Of a DNA stretch of 64,000 bases, positions 16,925 to 25,958 are shown piece after piece (positions within the stretch are counted from its first letter, which is position 1; each line of letters begins with the position of its first letter). The stretch spans positions 62,001 through 126,000 of the forward strand of contig NZ_JIAV01000018.1 in NCBI RefSeq assembly GCF_000620645.1. Reading direction: 5' to 3'. Made by a program: the position numbers and the translations under genes. The notes below the pieces were generated by a model. It made no database searches and was not told the DNA's origin. It saw only the letters and a list, made by a program, of their open reading frames with translations. This stretch comes from Nocardioides sp. URHA0032 (GTDB lineage Bacteria > Actinomycetota > Actinomycetes > Propionibacteriales > Nocardioidaceae).

Positions 16925-17391
16925 CAGGTCTCCTCGACGATCTCGCCGGGCGGGTGCCCGGTGGCGCGTTCCGTGTCGAGCGCGTGCTGGAGGATGAGCA
17001 CCGCTGCAGCCTGGTCGACCACGGCGCGCCGCTTTCCCCCCTTGCGGCCCTGGTCGCGCAGCATAGCCTCCGCGGACACCGTGGTCATGCGCTCGTCGAC
17101 CAGACGCACCGGCACGGGCGCGAGCCGTCGGGCCACCGCGGCGGCGAACTCCCGCGCCTTGGCCGCCGCCGGACCCTCCCCGCCGGACAGCGAGCGCGGC
17201 AGCCCGACCACCACCTCCAGCACCGGGGAGCCGCTCTCCTCCTCGGCCGCGATCGCCGCGATCCGGGCCAGGTCCCCCTTGCCGCGGCGCACGGTCTCGA
17301 CCGGGGTCGCGAGGAACCCGGTCGGGTCGCTGCGCGCCACCCCGATCCGGGCGTCCCCGGGGTCGATGCCGAGACGTACGCCGTGGCGCAA
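16924..17391 (-). CDS. ruvX: Holliday junction resolvase-like RuvX (YqgF)
   Basis: This 155-residue RNase H-fold nuclease is implicated in pre-16S rRNA 5' maturation. It opens MRHGVRLGIDPGDARIGVA with the first acidic residue of the active site, has VVVGLPRSLSGGEGPAA near 75 and VRLVDERMTTVSAE near 100. The start is TTG (caa at 17389-17391), two bases after the alaS stop, in keeping with the tight operon. Confidence 0.93.
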   Translation of the reverse strand: MRHGVRLGIDPGDARIGVARSDPTGFLATPVETVRRGKGDLARIAAIAAEEESGSPVLEVVVGLPRSLSGGEGPAAAKAREFAAAVARRLAPVPVRLVDERMTTVSAEAMLRDQGRKGGKRRAVVDQAAAVLILQHALDTERATGHPPGEIVEET

Positions 17392-17393
17392 GC

Positions 17394-20090
17394 TCAGCCC
17401 CCGACCCGGCCGACCTCAGCGGTGACCAGCGCCAGCGCCTCGTCGATCCGGGTGCTGTCGGTGCCGCCGCCCTGCGCGACGTCGTCCTTGCCGCCGCCCT
17501 TGCCGCCGACCAGGGGGCCGACCGCGCGGACCAGGTCGTTCGCGCTCAGGCCACGGGCCCGCGCCTCGTCGTTCAGGGCCGCGACGACCGACACCTTCCC
17601 GTCCGCCGCGCCGATGACGACGACCACACCGGCCTCACCCCGGGGCAGGCGGCCGCGCACGTCCAGCGCGAGCGTGCGCACGTCACCGCCGCCAGCGCCG
17701 TCGGCCCGGTGCGCGACCACGTTGACCGGCCCGACCTTCGCCGCTCCGGCGGCCAGCTCAGCACCGGCGGCGAGCAGCTGCTGGACGCGGACCTTCTCAA
17801 TCTCCTTCTCGGCGACGCGCAGCTTCTCGACGATGTCGTGGACGCGCTCGGGGAGCTGCTCCGGGCGCACCTTGAGCGTCTCGGACAGCTGGTTGACCAG
17901 GAGGTGCTCGCGGGCGAGGAACCGGTAGGCGTCGCTGCCGACGAGCGCCTCGACCCGCCGCACCCCGGACCCGATCGACGACTCGCCGAGCAGCTTGATC
18001 ACGCCCAGCTTGCCGGAGCTGCCGGCGTGCGTGCCGCCGCACAGCTCCCGCGCCCAGTCGCCCACGCTGACGACCCGGACCCGGTCGCCGTACTTCTCGC
18101 CGAACAGCGCCATGGCGCCGGAGGCGACCGCCTCCTTCTGCGTCATGATCTCGGCGTGCACGGCGAGGTCGTCGAGCACCACGTCGTTGACCCGCGCCTC
18201 GACGTCGACCATCACCGACTCCGGGACCGCGCCGGTCGCGGAGAAGTCGAACCGGAACCGGCCCGGCGAGTTCTCCGAGCCCGCCTGCGTCGCGGTCTCC
18301 CCGAGCGCCTCGCGGAACGCCTTGTGCACCATGTGCGTGGCCGTGTGGGAGCGCGAGATGGACCGCCGCCGCTCGATGTCGACCAGCGACTGCGCGGACA
18401 ACCCGGCGGTGACCTCGCCCTCGATCACGCGCACGTGGTGCGCGACCACGCCGGTGACCGGTGACTGGACGTCGAGCACCTCCAGGCGCGCGCCGTTCTC
18501 GAGCTCGATCACGCCCTGGTCGGCGAGCTGGCCGCCGCCCTCGGCGTAGAACGGGGTGCGGTCGAGGACGATCTCGACCAGCTCGCCCGGGCCCGCCGAG
18601 CGCACCACCCCGCCGGCCGCGACGATGCCGCGCACCGAGCCCTCGTCGACGACGGTGTCGTAGCCGGTGAACTCGACCGGGCGGCCCATCGCGTCGGCTA
18701 CCTCGCGGTACGCCGAGGCGTCGCGGTGCTGGCCCTTCTTCGCCTTCGCGTCGTCCTTCGCGCGCTGCCGCTGCTCGTTCATGAGCCGGCGGAACTCCGC
18801 CTCGTCGACGGACAGGCCCTGCTCGGCCGCCATCTCGAGGGTCAGGTCGATCGGGAACCCGTAGGTGTCGTGCAGCGCGAACGCCTTGTCGCCCGACAGC
18901 TGGGTGCCGCCGGCCTGCTTCAGCTGGTCGGTAGCCTGGTCGAAGATCGTGGTCCCGGCCCGCAGCGTCTGGCGGAACGCGTGCTCCTCCGCGAACGCGA
19001 CCGTCGAGATCCGCTCCCAGTCCTGGTGCAGCCGGGAGTAGGTCTCGCCCATCTTGTCGCGGCTGACCGGGAAGAGCTCCGGCAGCGCCGGGTCGTCGTA
19101 CCCGAGCAGCCGCATCGAGCGGACCGCTCGCCGCAGCAGCCGGCGGAGCACGTAGCCCCGCGCCTCGTTGCCGGGCGTGACGCCGTCCGCGATCAGCATC
19201 ATCGAGCTGCGGATGTGGTCGGCGACGACGCGGAACCGGACGTCGTCCTCGTGGTCGGCGCCGTACCGGCGCCCGGTGAGCTCCTCGGCCTTCGAGATGA
19301 CGGGGAACATCACGTCGATCTCGTACATGTTCGCCTTGTCCTGGAGCAGGAACGCGACCCGCTCGAGGCCCATGCCGGTGTCGATGTTCTTCTTCGGCAG
19401 CGCGCCCGCGATGTCGAAGTCCTCCTTGGAGCGCACGGCGGACAGCTCGTCCTGCATGAAGACCAGGTTCCAGATCTCCAGCAGCCGGTCCTCGAGCTCG
19501 AACGGCATGTCCGGACCCAGCCCGGCCGGGTCGAAGTCGGGGCCGTACGCCGGCCCGCGGTCGTAGAGGATCTCCGAGCACGGTCCGCCGGGACCGGGCA
19601 CGCCCATCGACCAGTAGTTCTCCTTGCGGCCGAGCCGCAGGATCCGCTCGTCGGGCAGTCCGGTGATCCGCCTCCAGAGCCCGAGCGCCTCGTCGTCGCC
19701 GTCGAGGATCGAGGGGTAGAGCCGGCTCTCCTCCAGCCCGAAGCCGCCATCCGCAACCGGCTTGGTGACCAGCTCCCAGGCGAGCTCGATCGCGCCCTCC
19801 TTGAAGTAGTCGCCGAAGGAGAAGTTGCCGCACATCTCGAAGAACGTGCCGTGGCGCGTGGTCTTGCCGACGTCCTCGATGTCAGGGGTGCGCACGCACT
19901 TCTGCACGCTGGTCGCGCGCGGGTACGGCGCGGGCTCCTCCCCGAGGAAGTACGGCTTGAACGGCACCATCCCGGCGTTGACGAACAGCAGGTTCGGGTC
20001 GTCCAGCAGCAACGAGGCCGACGGCACCGGGGTGTGTCCGTGCGACTCGAAGTGAGCCACGAACCTCCGGCGGATCTCGGCGGTGTCCAT
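17394..20090 (-). CDS. alaS: Alanyl-tRNA synthetase
   Basis: This full-length 898-residue class II synthetase has the catalytic core at the N-terminus ([27 protein letters not shown] at the start, written here in parts), an editing domain with zinc-binding [11 protein letters not shown] near 575 and CGGTH near 680, and a DHHA1 C-terminal domain. The downstream ruvX and mltG follow at 2 and -1 bases. The two small genes upstream are coupled to it by overlaps, an arrangement common in actinobacteria. Confidence 0.97.
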   Translation of the reverse strand: MDTAEIRRRFVAHFESHGHTPVPSASLLLDDPNLLFVNAGMVPFKPYFLGEEPAPYPRATSVQKCVRTPDIEDVGKTTRHGTFFEMCGNFSFGDYFKEGAIELAWELVTKPVADGGFGLEESRLYPSILDGDDEALGLWRRITGLPDERILRLGRKENYWSMGVPGPGGPCSEILYDRGPAYGPDFDPAGLGPDMPFELEDRLLEIWNLVFMQDELSAVRSKEDFDIAGALPKKNIDTGMGLERVAFLLQDKANMYEIDVMFPVISKAEELTGRRYGADHEDDVRFRVVADHIRSSMMLIADGVTPGNEARGYVLRRLLRRAVRSMRLLGYDDPALPELFPVSRDKMGETYSRLHQDWERISTVAFAEEHAFRQTLRAGTTIFDQATDQLKQAGGTQLSGDKAFALHDTYGFPIDLTLEMAAEQGLSVDEAEFRRLMNEQRQRAKDDAKAKKGQHRDASAYREVADAMGRPVEFTGYDTVVDEGSVRGIVAAGGVVRSAGPGELVEIVLDRTPFYAEGGGQLADQGVIELENGARLEVLDVQSPVTGVVAHHVRVIEGEVTAGLSAQSLVDIERRRSISRSHTATHMVHKAFREALGETATQAGSENSPGRFRFDFSATGAVPESVMVDVEARVNDVVLDDLAVHAEIMTQKEAVASGAMALFGEKYGDRVRVVSVGDWARELCGGTHAGSSGKLGVIKLLGESSIGSGVRRVEALVGSDAYRFLAREHLLVNQLSETLKVRPEQLPERVHDIVEKLRVAEKEIEKVRVQQLLAAGAELAAGAAKVGPVNVVAHRADGAGGGDVRTLALDVRGRLPRGEAGVVVVIGAADGKVSVVAALNDEARARGLSANDLVRAVGPLVGGKGGGKDDVAQGGGTDSTRIDEALALVTAEVGRVGG

Positions 20091-20368
20091 CAGGTGCTGC
20101 CTTCCTCGGTGGGCCGGATCGCCTTGTGGCGACCCTCGGTGAGCTCAGGTGTTCCATGAGGCACGAGGCCGAGCTTCTCGCGCAACTCCGATTCCTTCTC
20201 GGCCTGCCCCTGGGCCACCTCGTCGCGGAACATCCGGGCGCCCACCTGCAGCGCGCCGAGCCGGTCCTTGAGCCCGTCGACGGTGAACACCTCGGCCGCA
20301 CGCCGGCCCCGCACCATCACGTAGACGGCGGTACCGGCCCCGGCAGCGAACCAGAGCCCGCGCCTCAT
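20090..20368 (-). CDS. DUF6167-like small membrane-anchored protein
   Basis: This 92-residue protein starts at ATG 20368, overlapping the upstream stop as ATGA. It has one N-terminal hydrophobic segment (about 4-20) followed by the basic [10 protein letters not shown] and an amphipathic, charged region with [20 protein letters not shown]. The layout fits the small protein of unknown function found just upstream of alaS in many actinobacteria (DUF6167, from memory). Its stop shares one base with the alaS start. Confidence 0.75.
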   Translation of the reverse strand: MRRGLWFAAGAGTAVYVMVRGRRAAEVFTVDGLKDRLGALQVGARMFRDEVAQGQAEKESELREKLGLVPHGTPELTEGRHKAIRPTEEGST

Positions 20369-20868
20369 GCGGCGGAGTCCCTCGGGTCCCGGCGGAGCGA
20401 GTCGCGCTCGCGCGCCTCCCACTCACGGCGCGCCTGACGGGTGTCGGTGCGACGCTGCTTGCGCGAGCGCTTCACCTCGCGCCTCATCTCGAACCGGATC
20501 CGGTTGCGGCTCTCGGGATCGAGCGCCCGGCGGACGCCGTGGGCCAGGGACGCGGCCTTCACCACGGTCTCGCGGAGTACGACGTCGGTGAACAGCGCCG
20601 CGCCGACCTGCGGCGCCGGCTGCTCCGGGTCCTCGGTCCGGGGACGTCCGAGGTCGGTGATCACGAACTCGGTGTCCGCCGGTCGTGGCCCGGGCCGCGC
20701 CAGCCGGCGCTCCAGCTCGTCGAGCTGGGCACGCAGCGCGACGGTCTCGGCGCGGGTGGCGGCGAGCTCGCGCTCGGTCCCGGACCGGGCGCGCAGCAGC
20801 GCGGCAGCGAGCCCCAGCGCGAGCAGCGCCAGCACCACGGCCGCGGCGGGCACGATCCAGTCCTGCAT
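20365..20868 (-). CDS. Membrane-anchored coiled-coil protein of unknown function
   Basis: I chose ATG 20868, which starts MQDWIVPAAAVVLALLALG; the frame could extend 19 residues further up. A single transmembrane helix (about 5-27) is followed by a short coiled coil (RELAATRAETVALRAQLDEL) and a strongly basic C-terminus rich in Arg (REVKRSRKQRRTDTRQARRE). The basic tail could contact nucleic acid, ribosomes or membrane. It is coupled to the DUF6167-like gene. No enzymatic motif is visible. Confidence 0.7.
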   Translation of the reverse strand: MQDWIVPAAAVVLALLALGLAAALLRARSGTERELAATRAETVALRAQLDELERRLARPGPRPADTEFVITDLGRPRTEDPEQPAPQVGAALFTDVVLRETVVKAASLAHGVRRALDPESRNRIRFEMRREVKRSRKQRRTDTRQARREWEARERDSLRRDPRDSAA

Positions 20869-20914
20869 GGTTCCCGACCCTATCGCGGGTCCCGCGGCCC
20901 GGCGCGTGGTGGTT

Positions 20915-22270
20915 TCACTCGCCACGGATGAGGCGGCGCACCCGCTCCCAGCGCTCCCTGATCGCGGCCTCGGCGCCCAGCTGCGTGGGCTGGTAGTACT
21001 CGCGGTCCAGCACCACGTCGGGCGCGTACTGCTGCTCGGCGACGCCGAAGGGCTCGTCGTGGCTGTACTTGTAGGCCGCTCCGTGCCCGAGCGTCTTCGC
21101 CCCGGAGTAGTGCGCGTCGCGCAGGTGCGGGGGGACCTGTCCGATCCTGCCCGCGCGGACGTCCGCGAGCGCGGCCCCGATCGCGGTGGTGACGGCGTTC
21201 GACTTGGGCGCGACCGCGAGTGCGATCGTGGCGTGGGCCAGTGTCAGCTGGGCCTCGGGCATGCCGATCAGCTGCACGGTCTGGGCGGCGGCCACGGCCG
21301 TGGTGAGCGCGGTCGGGTCCGCGAGCCCGATGTCCTCCGAGGCCAGGATCATCAGACGACGGGCGATGAACCGCGGGTCCTCGCCGGCCTCGATCATCCG
21401 CGCCAGGTAGTGCAGCGCCGCGTCCGCGTCCGAGCCGCGCACGGACTTGATGAACGCGCTGACGACGTCGTAGTGCTGGTCGCCCTGCCGGTCGTAGCGG
21501 ACGGCGGCCCGGTCGACCGCCGTCTCGGCGGTGCCGAGGTCGACGGTGTGGAGGCCCTGGGAGGTCGCCGCGCCGGCGGCGGCCTCCAGGTAGGTCAGCG
21601 AACGGCGGGCGTCCCCGCCGGCCAGCCGGACCAGGTGGTCGAGGGCGTCCTCGTCGACCTTCACGGTCCCGGCGAGCCCGCGCTCGTCGGTCAGGGCCTG
21701 GTCGAGCACGGCACGGACGTCGTCGTCCGAGAGCGACTCGAGCCGGAGCAACAGGCTCCGGCTGAGCAGCGGCGAGATCACGCTGAAGAACGGGTTCTCG
21801 GTCGTGGCCGCGATCAGCGTGACCCACCTGTTCTCGACACCGGGCAGCAGCGCGTCCTGCTGGGCCTTGCTGAACCGGTGCACCTCGTCGACGAACAGCA
21901 CCGTCTCCCTGCCACCGGAGACCAGGTCGGCGCGGGCGGCGTCGATCGCGGCGCGCACCTCCTTCACACCGGCGGAGACCGCGGACACCTCGACGAAGCG
22001 CCGGTCCGTCTGCTGGCTGACGATCGAGGCGATCGTGGTCTTGCCGGTCCCCGGCGGCCCCCACAGCAGCAGCGACATCGACTGGTCGCCCTCGACCAGC
22101 CGGCGCAGCGGCGAGCCCGGGGCGCGCAGCTGCTCCTGACCGACCAGCTCGTCGAGCGTCCGCGGCCGCATGCGGACCGCCAGGGGCGCGGACGCGTGCG
22201 TGTTCGCGTTCAACGCACCGCCCCCGGTCCGCGCAGCGGAGCCGGGGGCGTCGAAGAGTCCGTCGTCCAT
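20915..22270 (-). CDS. rarA: Replication-associated recombination protein A
   Basis: This 451-residue AAA+ ATPase of the RarA/MgsA/WRNIP1 family acts at stalled replication forks. It contains [17 protein letters not shown], Walker [13 protein letters not shown] near 70, Walker [10 protein letters not shown] near 128, sensor TENPFFSV near 155 and the C-terminal tetramerisation domain with SEDIGLADP. It lies upstream of the alaS group on the same strand. Confidence 0.95.
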   Translation of the reverse strand: MDDGLFDAPGSAARTGGGALNANTHASAPLAVRMRPRTLDELVGQEQLRAPGSPLRRLVEGDQSMSLLLWGPPGTGKTTIASIVSQQTDRRFVEVSAVSAGVKEVRAAIDAARADLVSGGRETVLFVDEVHRFSKAQQDALLPGVENRWVTLIAATTENPFFSVISPLLSRSLLLRLESLSDDDVRAVLDQALTDERGLAGTVKVDEDALDHLVRLAGGDARRSLTYLEAAAGAATSQGLHTVDLGTAETAVDRAAVRYDRQGDQHYDVVSAFIKSVRGSDADAALHYLARMIEAGEDPRFIARRLMILASEDIGLADPTALTTAVAAAQTVQLIGMPEAQLTLAHATIALAVAPKSNAVTTAIGAALADVRAGRIGQVPPHLRDAHYSGAKTLGHGAAYKYSHDEPFGVAEQQYAPDVVLDREYYQPTQLGAEAAIRERWERVRRLIRGE

Positions 22271-22317
22271 GGCGTCCCCGTTGGTCGAGTAGCAGCGTCA
22301 GCGAGCGTATCCGGACC

Positions 22318-22334
22318 CGGTGACAGGGTCACCG
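22318..22334 (-). terminator. Short hairpin between dppF and rarA
   Basis: CGGTGAC (22318-22324) and GTCACCG (22328-22334) form a 7-bp stem with a 3-base loop, about 50 bases past the dppF stop. A second GTCACCGG copy follows at about 22346. No U-tract is seen, so termination is only a guess. Confidence 0.35.
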
Positions 22335-22385
22335 CCGGCGACGAGGTCACCGGTCCCGGGACGCCGGTCGGCTACGCGACCCGGC

Positions 22386-23696
22386 TCACGCGCTGGCCAT
22401 CGTCTTGCGCTCCAGGTCGAACCAGGTGTCGGAGAAGCCGGGCTCGTTGCCGACCTCGGCGCTCGGGGTCGCACCGGGGTTCGGCGTGCCACTGTCGTCC
22501 ACGCCGAGCAGGGACGCCGTCACCGGGCGGTCCGGGTGGTGGCCCAGCTCGCCGGCGAAGTGGCAGGCGACCTTGTGGCGCTTGCCGACCTGGAGCAGCG
22601 GCGGCTCGACCCGGGCGCAGATCTCCTGTGCCAGCGGGCAGCGGGTGCGGAACCGGCAGCCGGAGGGCGGGTTGATCGGGCTCGGGACGTCGCCCTGCAG
22701 CCGGATCCGCTCGCGACGACCGCCGACGGAGGCCTGCTTGATGTCCGGGACCGCGGAGAGCAGCGCCTGGGTGTACGGGTGGTTCGGCCGGTTGTAGAGC
22801 GTCTCCCGGTCGGCGATCTCGACGATCTTGCCGAGGTACATGACCGCGACCTCGGGGCAGAAGTGCCGGACCACCGCGAGGTCGTGCGCGACGAACAGGA
22901 ACGAGATGCCGAACTCGTTCTGGACGTCCTGGAGCAGGTTGATGACCTGCGCCTGGATCGAGACGTCGAGCGCCGAGACGGGCTCGTCCGCGACCAGCAC
23001 CTTCGGCTGGAGCGTGAGCGCGCGGGCGATGCCGATGCGCTGGCGCTGGCCACCGGAGAACTCGTGCGGGTACCGGTTGTAGTGCTCCGGGTTCAGGCCC
23101 ACGATCTCGAGCAGCTCCTGCACGCGCGGCAGGATCTTGTTCTTCGGCACCACGTGGTGGATCGCCAGCGGGGCGCCGACGATCGAGCCGACCGTGTGCC
23201 GCGGGTTCAGCGACGTGTACGGGTCCTGGAAGATCATCTGGATCTCCCGGCGCAGCGGCTTGAGCCCGCGTGCTGAGGTCTTCGTGATGTCCTTGCCGTC
23301 GAACACGATCGAGCCGCCCGTGGGCTCGTACAGGCGGGTGATCAGCCGGCCCGTGGTCGACTTGCCGCACCCGGACTCACCGACCAGGCCCAGCGAGCCT
23401 CCCGCGGGGAGCTGGAAGGACACGCCGTCGACGGCCTGCACGTGACCGATCGTGCGGCGGACGATGCCGGCCGACTTCACCGGGAAGTACATCCGCAGGT
23501 CGCGGACCTCGAGGATGGTCTCGGCGTCGGGCCTGAAGACGGACGCCGCGTGCGCCCGCTCCGCCTCGACGAAGGATGCGGCGTCGTCCTCCGCGTTCTC
23601 CCCGATGCCGAACGCGTCCTCGTTGGGCATCCCGCCGGTCACCGGCAACTGGTTGTCGTTCGGCATCCCGAAGCCGTCCGGGCGCTGGTTGCTCAT
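22386..23696 (-). CDS. Peptide ABC transporter ATP-binding protein (DppF/OppF type)
   Basis: This 436-residue nucleotide-binding subunit has Walker A GLVGESGCGKSTTG near 110, the ABC signature FSGGQRQRIGIA near 215 and Walker B VLVADEPVSALD. The C-terminal oligopeptide/dipeptide domain has the four-Cys-like pattern SGCRFRTRCPLAQEIC. About 60 extra acidic residues precede the domain. The ATG at 23696 overlaps the dppD stop (ATGA). It is the last gene of the importer operon. Confidence 0.93.
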   Translation of the reverse strand: MSNQRPDGFGMPNDNQLPVTGGMPNEDAFGIGENAEDDAASFVEAERAHAASVFRPDAETILEVRDLRMYFPVKSAGIVRRTIGHVQAVDGVSFQLPAGGSLGLVGESGCGKSTTGRLITRLYEPTGGSIVFDGKDITKTSARGLKPLRREIQMIFQDPYTSLNPRHTVGSIVGAPLAIHHVVPKNKILPRVQELLEIVGLNPEHYNRYPHEFSGGQRQRIGIARALTLQPKVLVADEPVSALDVSIQAQVINLLQDVQNEFGISFLFVAHDLAVVRHFCPEVAVMYLGKIVEIADRETLYNRPNHPYTQALLSAVPDIKQASVGGRRERIRLQGDVPSPINPPSGCRFRTRCPLAQEICARVEPPLLQVGKRHKVACHFAGELGHHPDRPVTASLLGVDDSGTPNPGATPSAEVGNEPGFSDTWFDLERKTMASA

Positions 23697-24739
23697 CGCT
23701 CCTCCACCAGGTCCGGCGCGATCTCGGGCAGGACCTCTCGCTCGTACACTGCATCGGGGTCGGTGAGGTGACACCGCTTGAGGTGGCCCTCGGTGCGGGT
23801 ACCGGGCACGAGATCCGGGAGGACCGTCCTGCACAGGTCGCCCGGCACCTTGTCTCGGTGCGCGCACCGCGGGTGGAACATACAGCCGGGCGGAGGGCTC
23901 AGCAGGCTCGGCGGGTTGCCGGGGATCGGCACCAGCTGGGCACTGGTGTCGCCGAGCACGTCCGGGACGCTCGAGAGCAGACCCCACGTGTAGGGCATCT
24001 CCGGGTGCGTGAGGATCTCCTTGGTGGTGCCGTACTCCACGCAGCGGCCGGCGTACATCACCAGCACGTCGTCGGCCATCTCGGCCACCACCCCGAGGTC
24101 GTGGGTGATGATGATGACGGCGGACTCGAACTCGCGCTGCAGGTCCTGGAGCAGGTCCAGGATCTGCGCCTGCACCGTCACGTCGAGGGCCGTCGTCGGC
24201 TCGTCGGCGATCAGCAGGCTCGGGTTGTTGATGAGGCCCATCGCGATCATCGCGCGCTGCCGCATGCCGCCCGAGAACTGGTGCGGGTAGTCGTCGACGC
24301 GGCGGTCCGGCTGCGGGATGCCGACCCGGTCGAGCATCTCCACCGCGCGGGCGCGCGCCGCCTTCTTGCTGACGTCGTGGTGGACCCGGTACGCCTCGCC
24401 GATCTGGTTGCCCACGGTGTAGTACGGGTGCATCGCCGACAGCGGGTCCTGGAAGATCATCGCGACCTCCTTGCCCCGGCGGCGGCGCATGTCCTCGTCG
24501 CTGATCTTCAGCAGGTCGGTGCCCTCGAGCAGGATCTCGCCGCTCACGACGGCGCTCGTCTTGCGGTGCAGCCCCAGGATCGCGGAGCTCGACACGGACT
24601 TGCCGGAGCCGGACTCACCGACGATGCCGAGCGTCTCGCCCCGCTCCAGGTCGAACGAGAGACCGTCCGTCGCCTTGACGATGCCGTCGACTGTCGGGAA
24701 GTGGACCTTCAGGTCGCGGACGGAAAGAAAGCTGGACAA
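23693..24739 (-). CDS. Peptide ABC transporter ATP-binding protein (DppD/OppD type)
   Basis: This 348-residue partner ATPase has Walker [17 protein letters not shown] near 40, the signature [14 protein letters not shown] near 155, Walker [13 protein letters not shown] and the C-terminal peptide-transporter domain with [12 protein letters not shown]. The start is TTG (24737-24739) with a GGGGGG-type ribosome-binding site just upstream. It forms a heterodimer with DppF at the inner face of the membrane. Confidence 0.93.
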   Translation of the reverse strand: MSSFLSVRDLKVHFPTVDGIVKATDGLSFDLERGETLGIVGESGSGKSVSSSAILGLHRKTSAVVSGEILLEGTDLLKISDEDMRRRRGKEVAMIFQDPLSAMHPYYTVGNQIGEAYRVHHDVSKKAARARAVEMLDRVGIPQPDRRVDDYPHQFSGGMRQRAMIAMGLINNPSLLIADEPTTALDVTVQAQILDLLQDLQREFESAVIIITHDLGVVAEMADDVLVMYAGRCVEYGTTKEILTHPEMPYTWGLLSSVPDVLGDTSAQLVPIPGNPPSLLSPPPGCMFHPRCAHRDKVPGDLCRTVLPDLVPGTRTEGHLKRCHLTDPDAVYEREVLPEIAPDLVEER

Positions 24740-24748
24740 GTTCCCCCC

Positions 24749-25765
24749 TCAGCCCACGCGGACGCGCGGGTCGATGACGGCGTACAGGACGTCGACGATG
24801 ATGTTGGCGATGATCACGAACGTGCCCAGCAGGAGCACCAGCCCGATGATCGTCGGCAGGTCGTAGGTCTGGTTCGCCTCGACCGCCAGCTTGCCGAGTC
24901 CATTGTAGTTGAACACTGTCTCGGTGATGATCGCGCCACCCATCAGGCCGGCGAAGTCGAGGCCGACGAGGGTGACCAGAGGGGTGAGTGCCGCCCGCAT
25001 GCTGTGCTTGACGAGCACCCGGCGGCTCTTGAGCCCCTTGGCCCTGGCGGTCCGGATGTAGTCCTCGGTCATCGACTCGAGCACGAAGGCCCGCGTCATC
25101 CGCACGTAGCCGGCCATGTAGAGGAGCGCCAGCGTCAGGCCGGGCAGCAGCAGGCCCTGGAGCCAGAGGCCGATACCGCCCTCCGCGATCGGGGTGTAGG
25201 TCGGTGGCGGGACGAGCTCCCACTTGATGGCCACGAACTTGAGCAGGAAGATACCGATGAAGAACGCGGGGAACGCGTAGAAGACGAGCGACAGCGCGAC
25301 GATGCCGCGGTCGATGATCGTGCCTTTTCGGACCGCGGCGATGACGCCGAAGAGCACGCCGCCGGACACCCACATCAGCAGCGCGGCCAGCGCCAGCGAG
25401 AGCGAGATGGGGAACGCCTCCTTGATCTCCGCGTTGACGGTGGAGGTGTTCACGACCGAGTAGCCCAGGCACGGGGCGGGGCACTCGGTGACGAGCTGGG
25501 GAGCCGCTGCGCGCAGCTCGGGGTCGTCGGGGTACTCGCGGCCGACGACGACGCCCCGGAGGAAGTCGGTCCACTGCTCGATGACCGGCTTGTCGTAGCC
25601 GAGCGCCTTGTTGGTCTGCTTGATCTGGGCGGGCGAGCAGTTCTTGCCGCATGCGTAGCGCCCGGGGTCGACGGGCGAGGCGAAGAACAGCACGAACGTC
25701 ACCAGGCTCATCACCAGCAGCAGGATCGCGCCGATGAACAGGCGGCGGATGACGTAGGCGAACAT
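24749..25765 (-). CDS. Peptide ABC transporter permease (DppB/OppB type)
   Basis: This 338-residue permease starts at ATG 25765 (MFAYVIRRLFIGAILLLVMSL); a GTG start 12 bases upstream is possible. It has about six transmembrane helices, a large extracytoplasmic loop with Cys residues (YACGKNCSP, TECPAPCLG) and the EAA-loop region MTEDYIRTARAKGLK. It pairs with the permease encoded at 27786-28802. It is separated from the substrate-binding gene by two strong hairpins. Confidence 0.93.
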   Translation of the reverse strand: MFAYVIRRLFIGAILLLVMSLVTFVLFFASPVDPGRYACGKNCSPAQIKQTNKALGYDKPVIEQWTDFLRGVVVGREYPDDPELRAAAPQLVTECPAPCLGYSVVNTSTVNAEIKEAFPISLSLALAALLMWVSGGVLFGVIAAVRKGTIIDRGIVALSLVFYAFPAFFIGIFLLKFVAIKWELVPPPTYTPIAEGGIGLWLQGLLLPGLTLALLYMAGYVRMTRAFVLESMTEDYIRTARAKGLKSRRVLVKHSMRAALTPLVTLVGLDFAGLMGGAIITETVFNYNGLGKLAVEANQTYDLPTIIGLVLLLGTFVIIANIIVDVLYAVIDPRVRVG

Positions 25766-25858
25766 GGGTGGGACCACCTCGGGGAGGGATTCAGTTTCGG
25801 GTTGCGAGCCGGTTCAGCAGGTTGTGCTGGCACCAGCATGCACCCTGGACGGAGGTGA

Positions 25859-25926
25859 GGGTGAGGACCCCTCGACGAGGTCCTCACCCCCGGGCGTCGG
25901 GCGGCCGCCTGCGGCGACCGCCCGAC
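25859..25926 (-). terminator. Double hairpin between substrate-binding and permease genes
   Basis: Stem 1 is GGGTGAGGACC (25859-25869) with GGTCCTCACCC (25879-25889), an 11-bp perfect stem with a 9-base loop. Stem 2 is GTCGGGCGG (25896-25904) with CCGCCCGAC (25918-25926). They lie within a 193-base gap inside the operon, just after the binding-protein gene. Such intra-operon hairpins commonly keep the binding-protein message more abundant than the permease message. Confidence 0.6.
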
Positions 25927-25958
25927 ACTGTGTTACCGGTGTATCAGGTGCTGAGCGA

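Noticed and set aside
17797..19833. Second long minus-strand frame inside alaS
   Set aside because: Alternative frame of alaS, Arg/Gly-rich, no start signal.
23576..25858. Plus-strand open frame of 760 codons opposite the peptide importer genes
   Set aside because: Antisense shadow of dppD and dppB with repetitive His/Arg/Asp composition and no recognisable motif.
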